A DNA stretch of 25,062 nucleotides, taken from DATKWS01 sp035529435 (GTDB lineage: Bacteria; Krumholzibacteriota; Krumholzibacteriia; Krumholzibacteriales; Krumholzibacteriaceae). Shown piece by piece: positions 14,725 to 22,227 of this stretch. Each line of letters begins with the position of its first letter. Position 1 is the stretch's first letter. The notes beneath the pieces are model-generated. The model searched no databases and was not told the origin of the DNA. It saw only the letters and a list, made by a program, of their open reading frames with translations. The stretch covers positions 1 to 25,062 of the forward strand of contig DATKWS010000117.1 in the NCBI GenBank assembly GCA_035529435.1, in the 5' to 3' direction. Position numbers and translations under genes: made by a program.

Positions 14725-16446
14725 GTGAGATATAATTTATGCATAGCACTCGTCGTGCTGATCGTCGCCGTGTTTGCCGGTACACCCGGAGCCGGGGAGA
14801 TCGATCCGCAGGCGATCGATTCCTATTTGAAGGGATTGTTTCTCGAGGCCCGTTACGATCTGGTCCACGCGTACAGCTTCTATTCTTACGCGGACCGTCA
14901 AGCGCCGAACAACGAGAGAATAACGCTGCGTCTCGCGTATGTGACGCTCAAGATGGGGGACCACGAAAAGGCACGGCTCTACGCGGACCGGCTGATCGAG
15001 CTTGGTCGTTTCGAGACGGACGCTCAGATGATTCTCACCGAGATCGATTACAAGCAGGGAAACAACGCTGCTGCGCTCGAGCGACTCCTGAAACTCCGCG
15101 AGCGTGACGATGTGGAGCAATTCGAAGTTCTTAAGCTGCTCGCGAGGGTCTATCTCGAGCTCGAGCGGGTCGACGATGCCAAAAAGGCCCTCGAGGAGGC
15201 CAACGCGATATTCTCCGGCGATCTCTTCGTGCACTACCGGTTGGGATTCATCTACATGGACTCGGGAGAGATAGACAAGGCGATTCAGGCATTCGAGAAC
15301 GCAATTGAGATCAGTCCCGGCCTCGCGAGCGCCCACCTGGCCCTCGCCTCGCTGCTGCGCCACGCCGGCCGCACCGAAGAGGCGAAACGCGCGTATGTGA
15401 GCGCGCTGCAGCTCGAGCCGGCCAACCAGACCGCTTTCAGGGAGTTCATGGACTTTCTGGTCGAGAACGAGGATTATACCGCCGGCATCGAATTTCTCGA
15501 GCCGCTCTACGAGGAGGGTGGGCTCGAGCAGGGGGGGGAGCTCACGCTCGGCAACCTGTACTACCGGTCGGGCAGAGTGGAGGATGCGAAACGAGTCTTC
15601 GAACGGGTCACCGAGAAGCACGGGGAGAATCCGTTCCTGCTCAGGATTCTATCCGACATCGAGATGGAGAGCGGCAACCTCCATACCGCCTACACCTACC
15701 TCACGAAACTGGTGGCGGCCGAGCCCGACAGTTTTACCCATTATATAGGGCTTCTCCTGATAGCCGACGGCCTCGTCGGCAATCCTTCCGGTCCGCAAGA
15801 GGAGGTTCACATGCCGGAAGAGGAGGTGCTGCACTATCTCGAGAGGGCGGAGGCGACCCTGGACATCGAATCGGCGGAGGAGAATTATTTTCTGGGGCTT
15901 CTGCACCGGCGGCGCGGTAATCTCGATAAGGCCGAAGTATTTCTCCTCAGGGCCGAACGGCTCGATCCCGGGGAGCGAAGGACGGCGGTGGAACTGGCAA
16001 GTCTGTTCGAGGACCGGGGGCAATTCGATGAGGCCCTCGAGCGTATCATTCCCCAGCACGAGCGGTACCCGGAAGATGTCAGCCTGATGAATTTCTACGG
16101 GTATCTCCTTGCCGAGAAGGGCGCGGATCTCGTCAGGGCGGAGGGCCTTCTGCGCGAGGCGCTTCAGAGGGAACCCGAAAACGGCTATTTTCTCGACAGT
16201 CTCGGGTGGATCAAATTCAAGCAAGCCGATTACGGGACAGCGCTCGGTATTCTCCAGCGCGCAACCGGGCTGGTGGGAAACGATGCCGTGATCTGGGAGC
16301 ATCTCGGCGATACGTATCGAAAACTCGGCAGAGTCACAGAGGCGGTCGAGGCGTACCGGAAATCCCTCGGTGCCGATCCCGCGCGGGATGCCGTCAAGGA
16401 CAAGCTGCACGAGATCGAACCCGGGGCCAATCCGTCGGAGAAATAA
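14725..16446 (+). CDS. Exported tetratricopeptide-repeat protein
   Basis: A 573-aa protein with a signal peptide (MRYN, hydrophobic core to about residue 19, likely cleavage near GAG) followed by TPR units through almost its whole length. Examples are the copy with FVHYRLGFIYMDSGEIDKAI, the one with HLALASLLRHAGRTEEAKRA, and the C-terminal one with WEHLGDTYRKLGRVTEAVEA. TPR arrays are protein-binding scaffolds, so it probably acts in the periplasm or at the membrane. The GTG start at 14725 is chosen because GAAAGGA lies 7 bases upstream, a promoter is directly in front and it gives a clean signal peptide; the frame is open 168 bases further upstream but those residues look non-coding. The next gene, a lipoprotein, starts one base after the stop, so they likely work together. 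Confidence 0.87.
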   Translation: MRYNLCIALVVLIVAVFAGTPGAGEIDPQAIDSYLKGLFLEARYDLVHAYSFYSYADRQAPNNERITLRLAYVTLKMGDHEKARLYADRLIELGRFETDAQMILTEIDYKQGNNAAALERLLKLRERDDVEQFEVLKLLARVYLELERVDDAKKALEEANAIFSGDLFVHYRLGFIYMDSGEIDKAIQAFENAIEISPGLASAHLALASLLRHAGRTEEAKRAYVSALQLEPANQTAFREFMDFLVENEDYTAGIEFLEPLYEEGGLEQGGELTLGNLYYRSGRVEDAKRVFERVTEKHGENPFLLRILSDIEMESGNLHTAYTYLTKLVAAEPDSFTHYIGLLLIADGLVGNPSGPQEEVHMPEEEVLHYLERAEATLDIESAEENYFLGLLHRRRGNLDKAEVFLLRAERLDPGERRTAVELASLFEDRGQFDEALERIIPQHERYPEDVSLMNFYGYLLAEKGADLVRAEGLLREALQREPENGYFLDSLGWIKFKQADYGTALGILQRATGLVGNDAVIWEHLGDTYRKLGRVTEAVEAYRKSLGADPARDAVKDKLHEIEPGANPSEK

Positions 16447-16447
16447 C

Positions 16448-17209
16448 TTGAAAAAAATCATATATTCAATTGTAATATTGTTGATTGTGCAATCGTGCGA
16501 AAAGCGCGTAGCGCACCGCTTCATGGAATTTCCCTGCGAGAGAGATCTGCCGAAGCTGCTTCTCAGTGAACGAACCGATTGGTACCTGCACATTCGCGGC
16601 AGTGTGCGCATCGATCTACCGCGGTACCGGGTACGGGGCCTCTGCACGATTCGGGCAACACCGGCGGGTGATGTCCGGATCGATTTCCACCATTCGAGCC
16701 TCTTCGGCTCGTACCGGGAGGATGCGACGATCTTTCTGCGCGGTGGCAAGCTCGGAATCCTCGACCGCGAGCGGGGCGCCTTTTTCGAGAACGATACCAC
16801 GCTTGCCATACTGCGTGACCACCTTGGATTCAATCTCTTTCCGGATGATATCGCGCATGTACTGCTCCTGGCGTGTCCCGACTGCGCCGAGGTCGACTCA
16901 TCCGGCATATCGCGCTCCAGCGGGAGCGGTACGTGGCGTTTTTCCGGAATATGGCGGGACCGGCGCATTACCATCGAAGGTCGAGATGGTGGCGAACCAA
17001 CGTATTTCCGGCAGTGCCGGAAAAATGAAAGTCTTTGTTATGTAGTTAATTACAGGTATGATGGCGGCGGCACGGTGGGACGGTACCCGAGCGGTATCAC
17101 CATATCCCGGGAGTACGGGTCGGAGCGATTGGTGTTGACCGTTCGCGACGTGAAGCGGGAGTATGTGGGGGACGAGGTGTTCGGGCTCTTCGATTCTCTG
17201 CTTCAATGA
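16448..17209 (+). CDS. Putative LolB-like outer-membrane lipoprotein
   Basis: A 253-aa predicted lipoprotein. The N-terminus MKKIIYSIVILLIVQSC gives a short positive region, a hydrophobic core and a loose lipobox with Cys17. The body (residues 45-145) follows the LolA/LolB/DUF4292 pattern: an amphipathic strand with IRGSVRIDL, a glycine-containing strand, GDVRIDF, FGSYREDATIFL, a short helix, then LGFNLFPDDIAHVLL. LolB proteins insert lipoproteins into the outer membrane, but similarity here is at pattern level, so the role is inferred. The TTG start at 16448 is chosen because GGAG lies 7 bases before it and it yields the signal peptide. It starts one base after the TPR gene's stop and overlaps the longest form of the sigma gene. 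Confidence 0.68.
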   Translation: MKKIIYSIVILLIVQSCEKRVAHRFMEFPCERDLPKLLLSERTDWYLHIRGSVRIDLPRYRVRGLCTIRATPAGDVRIDFHHSSLFGSYREDATIFLRGGKLGILDRERGAFFENDTTLAILRDHLGFNLFPDDIAHVLLLACPDCAEVDSSGISRSSGSGTWRFSGIWRDRRITIEGRDGGEPTYFRQCRKNESLCYVVNYRYDGGGTVGRYPSGITISREYGSERLVLTVRDVKREYVGDEVFGLFDSLLQ

Positions 17210-17241
17210 TCGCTGCGCCGGACCAATCGGCGCGATCAATC

Positions 17242-17270
17242 GGAACTTTATCTCGCACGAGGGGTACTAT
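17242..17270 (+). promoter_or_regulatory. Possible ECF-sigma-dependent (autoregulatory) promoter
   Basis: GGAACTT (17242-17248) is the classical ECF-type -35 element. About 16 bases later is TACTAT (17265-17270), a loose -10. A start of transcription near 17276 would favour translation of the sigma gene from TTG 17305, which has AAGGAG 8 bases upstream. The -35 is convincing; the -10 is not. Confidence 0.4.
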
Positions 17271-17274
17271 ATCG

Positions 17275-17928
17275 ATGGATGATGATAAAAAAGGAGATGA
17301 AGGTTTGAAGCAATCGGCCGGCATCGTCGGTGCCGACAAGAAGTATCTTGAGCTGACGGACGAGGAATTGATACTCCGGGTTCAGGACGGTGAATCACAG
17401 GCCTTCGATATACTGGTGAACCGTTTCAAGAACAAGCTGTACAACTACCTCTTCCGCCTTCTCGGTGATGAATCGCTGGCCGAGGAGTACGCTCAGGAGA
17501 CATTCGTGAAGGCGTACATCAATGCGGAAAAGTACCGTACCGTTGCCCGGTTCTCCACATGGTTGTACACGATCGCGACGAACCTCGTCAGGAACAGGAT
17601 CAGAAACATAAAGAGGCGTCCGGCCACGGTGAGCCTCTGGTCGGTCAATATGAACGGCGATGATGGAAAGTGGATGGACCTGAGGGACGAATCGCAGAGG
17701 CCGGATCACAATATGGAACAAAAGAACCTCAACGAATTGATACAGGTAGCGATCGAGAAGATACCGGCGAAGTACCGGCCCTCGTTCGTGCTGCGGGAGA
17801 TCAATGATCTCAGTTACGAGGAGATCGCGGCGACGACGGGTCTCAAGCTCGGTACGGTCCGGTCACGAATAAATCGTGGGAGAATGTATTTCAAGAAGGC
17901 AGTCGAGCCGCTTCTCGGCAAGGACTAG
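17275..17928 (+). CDS. ECF-type RNA polymerase sigma factor
   Basis: A sigma-70 family protein of the extracytoplasmic-function group. Region 2 (about residues 44-110) has the DNA-melting and core-binding sequence LAEEYAQETFVKAY and FSTWLYTIATNLVRNR; region 4 (about 155-210) has IPAKYRPSFVLREINDLS and a helix-turn-helix TGLKLGTVRSRINRGR. Regions 1 and 3 are absent, as usual for ECF. The start is uncertain: ATG 17206 overlaps the lipoprotein stop, ATG 17275 is used here, and TTG 17305 has the best ribosome-binding site (AAGGAG). The next gene, 20 bases downstream, is an anti-sigma factor with a zinc-binding ZAS motif, so activity is likely controlled by membrane signals. Envelope genes upstream suggest an envelope regulon. 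Confidence 0.93.
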   Translation: MDDDKKGDEGLKQSAGIVGADKKYLELTDEELILRVQDGESQAFDILVNRFKNKLYNYLFRLLGDESLAEEYAQETFVKAYINAEKYRTVARFSTWLYTIATNLVRNRIRNIKRRPATVSLWSVNMNGDDGKWMDLRDESQRPDHNMEQKNLNELIQVAIEKIPAKYRPSFVLREINDLSYEEIAATTGLKLGTVRSRINRGRMYFKKAVEPLLGKD

Positions 17929-17948
17929 GACTTCAAGGGGAATGGATC

Positions 17949-18623
17949 ATGAGATGTTCTAAGGCGAGAGAGCTCTTCTTCGGCAACTACGACGGACTCA
18001 TCGACGAGGCGCAGAAGATGAAGCTGCAGGCGCACCTCGATCGATGTTCGGAATGTACATCGTTCGTGGAGGAGATGGAATCGAGTCTCGGTATGCTGAA
18101 GGGTCTGCCCGATATAACCCCATCGGAAAACTTCGGGTGGAATCTCAAGAGACGCATACTGCAGGAGAAATCCCACTTGATGCGTCGGGCCACCGGCACC
18201 TACCTGCACGATACCCACTGGGGAGTGAGGTTCGTGGCGAGCGCGGCGGCCGTGATCGTCGTGGCGCTCGTCGGGGCGTGGTTCCTGTTCGGCGACAACA
18301 ACGCCGCCGCCCCTGACGGTTTCCGTATCGCGGGGAAAACGACGGCCGTCCGGCACCAGCGGGACGTGTCGATGCCGCGGTTCGAGCACGAAGATCTTAC
18401 CGGGACCGAGCGACCGGCTATGATACGGGTGGTCTCGAATGACGCGCCCGGCGGCGTGCGGGAATCCGGCTCCGTCGGACCGCAGGCCTTCCAGGACGCC
18501 GCACTGTCCCGTGAGGATTCGTTGCTCAGGGAGAACGAGTATCTCAAGCGGTATATCCAGAAAATCGAGCATGAGAATATGATCCTCAAGCAGTACCTGT
18601 ACCGCGCACGAATGAGGCGGTAG
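17949..18623 (+). CDS. Membrane-bound zinc-finger (ZAS) anti-sigma factor
   Basis: A 224-aa anti-sigma factor. Residues 1-40 form the zf-HC2/ZAS domain with Cys3 and the HxxxCxxC motif (His29, Cys33, Cys36), which binds zinc and holds the cognate ECF sigma factor. One membrane helix lies at about residues 94-114 (FVASAAAVIVVALVGAWFLF). The outer part is first disordered and polar, then ends in a probable coiled coil (about 186-224) with Leu, Ile and Met at heptad-like positions and a basic tail. The coiled-coil end is a plausible sensor or partner site. It follows the sigma gene by 20 bases. A strong hairpin 36 bases downstream closes the operon. Confidence 0.88.
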   Translation: MRCSKARELFFGNYDGLIDEAQKMKLQAHLDRCSECTSFVEEMESSLGMLKGLPDITPSENFGWNLKRRILQEKSHLMRRATGTYLHDTHWGVRFVASAAAVIVVALVGAWFLFGDNNAAAPDGFRIAGKTTAVRHQRDVSMPRFEHEDLTGTERPAMIRVVSNDAPGGVRESGSVGPQAFQDAALSREDSLLRENEYLKRYIQKIEHENMILKQYLYRARMRR

Positions 18624-18659
18624 ACACCGTTACCCCGATCGCACAGCGTTCACGTCGTA

Positions 18660-18708
18660 CGGAGCCGGCCCGCGCATGATGCGGCCGGCTCCGGCGTATT
18701 ATGTTCTT
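18660..18708 (+). terminator. Strong hairpin terminator after the sigma/anti-sigma genes
   Basis: GGAGCCGGCC (18661-18670) pairs perfectly with GGCCGGCTCC (18683-18692), with one more C-G pair outside, giving an 11-bp GC-rich stem and a 12-base loop that can itself pair further. The following bases, TATTATGTTCTT, are T-rich but interrupted. It is likely a rho-independent terminator; the imperfect T-run lowers confidence. Confidence 0.62.
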
Positions 18709-18752
18709 GCCTCGGTGAACAGTTCCCTACTATTGTCTATATGGAGGAGATC

Positions 18753-19763
18753 ATGAAGCGGTTTTCACTGTTCACACTCTGCGCCATATGTGTCTTCTGT
18801 TCATGCGGCGGTCAGGGATCGTTCCCTCCCGCCGGTTCGTACAGTAATGTGGTCCTGGTCACCGAGAGTGGAAAGCTCGAGGGAACCACGGAAGGGATGG
18901 TCCGCGTCCTGCAGCATAGTCTCGATTATTACACGAAGACCGAGTTCCAGTTCGTGGTGCGCCTGATCTCCGCGTACGATTTGCAGCGTGAACCGCCGGC
19001 GAAGAACGTCGTCATCTTCGGCGTTGCGCGCCAGGGAGAGATCGGACGCATCATTGAGAGCTTCATCGGCACGGCGAGCGTGCGGAAGGTGCTTCAGGGC
19101 AATAACAACATATTCAAAAAGCTCAACTATCCGATCGAGGGGCAACTCACCCTGATCGTGACGGCATCATCGCATGATATCCTGGCAGACGTGATTGCAC
19201 GGAACGGTCAGGCAATCAGGGATATCATCGAGGAAGCGAACCGGGAACGGTTACGGGCATATCTCCTCAAGCGGGAAAGGATAGAAGTGACGGAGGAGTT
19301 CCGGGCCAGGTACGGCTTTTCCCTGCGCATCCCCGAACTGTACGAGGTAAATCAGGAACGTCCCGACCTTCCCGGCATCGAGCTCGTGCGGACATTACCC
19401 CACCGCGGCCTGACGGTCTCGTGGCGCCCGTGGAAGGCACGCGGGCTCTCGGTCGCCGATTCGAGTGCGCTCTTCGATGCGCGGGCCGACCTCGCGTGGA
19501 AGATGTACGACAAGGATGTCATGCGCAGGGAGATCGTCTTCTTCAGGGACGGCGAGCTCGGTGAATACGATGCGGTGATCATGGAGGGTTACTGGGAAAA
19601 CAGCGAGGATCTCTTCGGCGGCCCGTTCATCTGTTTCTTCGTTCACGACAGGGTCAAATCGCGGCTCTGGATCATCGATTGCCTCGTCTATGCCCCCGGT
19701 TTCGACAAGCATGTCTTTATCCGTGAACTCTACGCGGTAGCGGAAACGTTCCGCATAGAATGA
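18753..19763 (+). CDS. DUF4837 family lipoprotein
   Basis: A 336-aa probable lipoprotein resembling DUF4837, a family best known from Bacteroidetes and of unknown function. The N-terminus MKRFSLFTLCAICVFCSCGG is a signal peptide with a degenerate lipobox (probably Cys18). It is followed by PPAGSYSNVVLVTE, the family's opening strand, and ends with GGPFICFFVHD, then VYAPGFDKHVFIRELYA, which matches the conserved C-terminal block. The start is ATG 18753 because GGAGG (18743-18747) lies 5 bases before it; ATG 18741 overlaps that site. It stands alone between the upstream hairpin and a 197-base gap. A weak TTGCCT/TATTGT pair at 18707-18736 might be its promoter. Confidence 0.82.
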   Translation: MKRFSLFTLCAICVFCSCGGQGSFPPAGSYSNVVLVTESGKLEGTTEGMVRVLQHSLDYYTKTEFQFVVRLISAYDLQREPPAKNVVIFGVARQGEIGRIIESFIGTASVRKVLQGNNNIFKKLNYPIEGQLTLIVTASSHDILADVIARNGQAIRDIIEEANRERLRAYLLKRERIEVTEEFRARYGFSLRIPELYEVNQERPDLPGIELVRTLPHRGLTVSWRPWKARGLSVADSSALFDARADLAWKMYDKDVMRREIVFFRDGELGEYDAVIMEGYWENSEDLFGGPFICFFVHDRVKSRLWIIDCLVYAPGFDKHVFIRELYAVAETFRIE

Positions 19764-19899
19764 CGTACACCGTCAGCAGTCGGATTCCCCGCACCGAAAG
19801 CGCGGACGGATTGGTGTTGCGCAAGCACCGGACCCGTTACGCCCGCATGGTTCGGCGGCAGGTGGTACGCTTGTATCCGTGCTGTTGTTCATGTTGGAC

Positions 19900-19928
19900 T
19901 TGACAGACCGAACCCGCTCTGATAGCGT
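19900..19928 (+). promoter_or_regulatory. Possible promoter ahead of the TPR-efp-accB operon
   Basis: TTGACA (19900-19905) is exact consensus; 17 bases later is TAGCGT (19923-19928), a weak -10 preceded by TG at 19920-19921 as in extended -10 promoters. It is the best candidate in the 197-base gap 19764-19960, which otherwise holds only an 8-base palindrome, TTGCGCAA (19817-19824), and nothing else I can interpret. Confidence 0.4.
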
Positions 19929-19960
19929 GAACCGCGGTCCGAAAGGTGGGCAGGTAGCAT

Positions 19961-20974
19961 ATGTCCGGGGAAATTCGTGAAGATATACAACATCTTCTCG
20001 AACGGTACACGCAGGCTCCCGATTCCCGTCTTTTCGCCCCTCTTGCCGATGCGTACCGCAAGGACGGCGAAATAAACAGGGCAATCGAACTTTGCGAGAA
20101 GGGACTCGAACGATACCCTTCCTATGTGAGCGCGCATGTAATACTCGGTAAATGTTTCTACGACAAGGGTGCGACGGAGCGGGCACGCTCCGAATTTCTC
20201 CGGGTCGCCGAGCTTGATCCGGAGAACATGGTAGCCCTGAAGTTCCTCGGAGACATCCTCATGGCCGAGGGGGATCGCGAGGGCGCCGCACAAAACTACC
20301 GGCGGCTCCTTGCGATCGATCCGACCAACGAGGAGGTCGAGGTGGCGCTGAGAGAGCTGGAGGAAGAATTCCAGGTCCAGCAGATCGATCTCACCGATGA
20401 AAAGAGGATCAGGAAAATCGACGGCGGCGGGGAACTCGCCACGATGACGCTGGCGGGGATTTACGCCGCTCAGGGATATTACAACAAGGCATTGAAAATC
20501 TACCAGGATGTCATCCAGCATGACCCCGGCAATGTACAGGCACGGGAGATGGTGGAGAAACTTGAGACGATGAGGGACACATCCGAGGGGGAGCGTAAGG
20601 ACGCCTTCACGGACGAGGTATTGACCATATCGCTCGACGATGTGAGTGAGGATGTAGCTTCAAGCACGGCCGGAAAGGGGGGAATCGAACGCGGAACGGG
20701 GGAACGGGTGGAGGGGAAACCCGCCTCCGGCGGCATGAATGTGGACGAGTTCAACGAGGCGATGCAGGAGCTCGACAGGGTGGACATGGAGGCGGGTACC
20801 GAAGATAAAGCGGCGCAAACCGAGGAGCGGCCGGTGGAGGGGAAGAGCGGGGAGGCGGACGGCGGTGAGGGGGAAGCGAAATTGTCCCCCGAGATCGAGC
20901 AGTTTCAGCAGTGGCTTCATAAAATGGAGCCGGATAAGGACAAGGATAAGGACAAGGACAAGGATAAGGAATAG
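19961..20974 (+). CDS. Cytoplasmic tetratricopeptide-repeat protein with acidic/basic tail
   Basis: A 337-aa TPR protein without signal peptide. TPR units span about residues 20-130 (APLADAYRKDGEINRAIEL; HVILGKCFYDKGATERARSE; LKFLGDILMAEGDREGAAQN) with another at about 163-200 (TLAGIYAAQGYYNKALKI). Residues 205-300 are low complexity (Gly, Glu, Lys). A short conserved-looking FQQWLHKMEP follows, and the protein ends in alternating Lys-Asp residues. It is probably a protein-binding adaptor; its partner is unknown. A GGTGGGCAGG stretch precedes the ATG. EF-P follows within about 40 bases and they are probably co-transcribed. Confidence 0.83.
   Translation: MSGEIREDIQHLLERYTQAPDSRLFAPLADAYRKDGEINRAIELCEKGLERYPSYVSAHVILGKCFYDKGATERARSEFLRVAELDPENMVALKFLGDILMAEGDREGAAQNYRRLLAIDPTNEEVEVALRELEEEFQVQQIDLTDEKRIRKIDGGGELATMTLAGIYAAQGYYNKALKIYQDVIQHDPGNVQAREMVEKLETMRDTSEGERKDAFTDEVLTISLDDVSEDVASSTAGKGGIERGTGERVEGKPASGGMNVDEFNEAMQELDRVDMEAGTEDKAAQTEERPVEGKSGEADGGEGEAKLSPEIEQFQQWLHKMEPDKDKDKDKDKDKE
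20933..20968 (+). repeat. Six-copy hexanucleotide repeat (GAYAAG) coding for Asp-Lys
   Basis: Six tandem copies of GATAAG or GACAAG encode the Lys-Asp alternation at the C-terminus of the TPR protein. Copy-number changes would stay in frame. The repeat also creates several AAGGA sequences just upstream of the EF-P region; the last (20966-20970) is 6 bases from an ATG at 20977 that opens a three-codon reading frame. Confidence 0.85.
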
Positions 20975-21030
20975 GTATGCCGGCGTAGAAAGGACAGACT
21001 GGGGCGGACACGAGTAACTTTCGGAACGGG

Positions 21031-21557
21031 TTGATCATCAAGCTCGAGGGCGGCCTGTACTCGATAGTCGAATTTCAACATGTAAAACCCGGCAAGGGAG
21101 GAGCGTTCGTCAGAACCAAGCTCAGGCGAATCCCGGAAGGTTCCGTTATTGATAAAACGTTTCGCGCCGGGGAGCGCGTCGAGGATGTACGGATCGAGCG
21201 CCAGAGTTTTCAGTACCTGTACAAAGCGGACGAACTCTATTACATGATGAATACGGAAACCTACGAACAGATACCGCTGTCGAAAACCCTTCTCGAGGAT
21301 GTGCTGCCGTACCTCAAGGAAGGAACGAACGTAACGGTCATGATGATGGATGGTGACAACCCGATCGCCGTCGAGCCGCCGCTCTTTGTCGAGCTGACGG
21401 TGAAGGAGACCGAACCGGGCGTGAGGGGGGACACCGCGCAGGGGGGCACAAAGAACGCAACACTCGAAACGGGAGCCGTCGTATCCGTTCCCCTGTTCAT
21501 TGAAGTCGGCGACGTGCTCAAGGTGGATACGCGGACGGGGCGGTATATCGAGCGAGT

Positions 21558-21561
<4 letters not shown>
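21031..21561 (+). CDS. efp: Translation elongation factor P
   Basis: EF-P relieves ribosome stalling at polyproline stretches. The KOW-like N-terminal domain shows LIIKLEGGLYSIVEFQHVK and the tip loop KPGKGGA, whose lysine is the modified residue in many species; two OB domains follow, ending in DVLKVDTRTGRYIERV. The coordinates begin at TTG 21031, the first canonical start codon. However, family similarity continues upstream in the same frame (SNFRNG before the TTG), and no ATG/GTG/TTG lies between the in-frame TAG (20986-20988) and 21031. ACG 21010, with GGGG 5 bases upstream, would give a normal 183-aa protein. The stop overlaps accB by 4 bases (ATGA). The identity is certain; the start is not. 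Confidence 0.93.
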
Positions 21562-22097
<536 letters not shown>

Positions 22098-22144
22098 TCC
22101 TTGCAAAAATCAATTACGACAGCCGAGATAGATTCTCAGGCAAA

Positions 22145-22173
22145 TTGCGTAAGTGCCTTTTATTATGTAGAAT
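22145..22173 (+). promoter_or_regulatory. Likely promoter for pilT
   Basis: TTGCGT (22145-22150) and TAGAAT (22168-22173, five of six consensus positions) are separated by 17 bases in the AT-rich gap between accB and pilT. Predicted transcription starts near 22180, leaving about 48 bases before ATG 22228. It would let pilT and accC be expressed apart from efp-accB. Confidence 0.5.
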
Positions 22174-22182
22174 ATGGCACTT
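22151..22182 (+). promoter_or_regulatory. Inverted repeat around the pilT -10 box
   Basis: AAGTGCC (22151-22157) and GGCACTT (22176-22182) are perfect complements with an 18-base gap that contains the TAGAAT -10 box. The layout suits a dimeric regulator that blocks polymerase. As RNA it could also form a 7-bp stem followed by a few T's, that is, a weak terminator after accB. Confidence 0.5.
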
Positions 22183-22227
22183 TTACTAGTCTCAGTGTGT
22201 GTGCGGAAAAAGTCGAAAGGTGCCCGA

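Noticed and set aside
15649..16974. A 441-codon minus-strand open frame over the TPR and lipoprotein genes
   Set aside because: It overlaps two coupled genes that have clear signal peptides and a good promoter; the antisense frame has no recognisable domain.
19813..19829. TTGCGCAA palindrome with flanking GGTG/CACC as an operator or terminator
   Set aside because: Eight bases of symmetry are easily met by chance, the flanks are offset by one base and no T-run follows.
20977..21030. UAG recoding (for example pyrrolysine) at the EF-P N-terminus
   Set aside because: TAG is the normal stop of many genes here (rfaE1, rfaE2, fabH, fabG, acpP, fabF), and the result would be an unusually long EF-P N-terminus.
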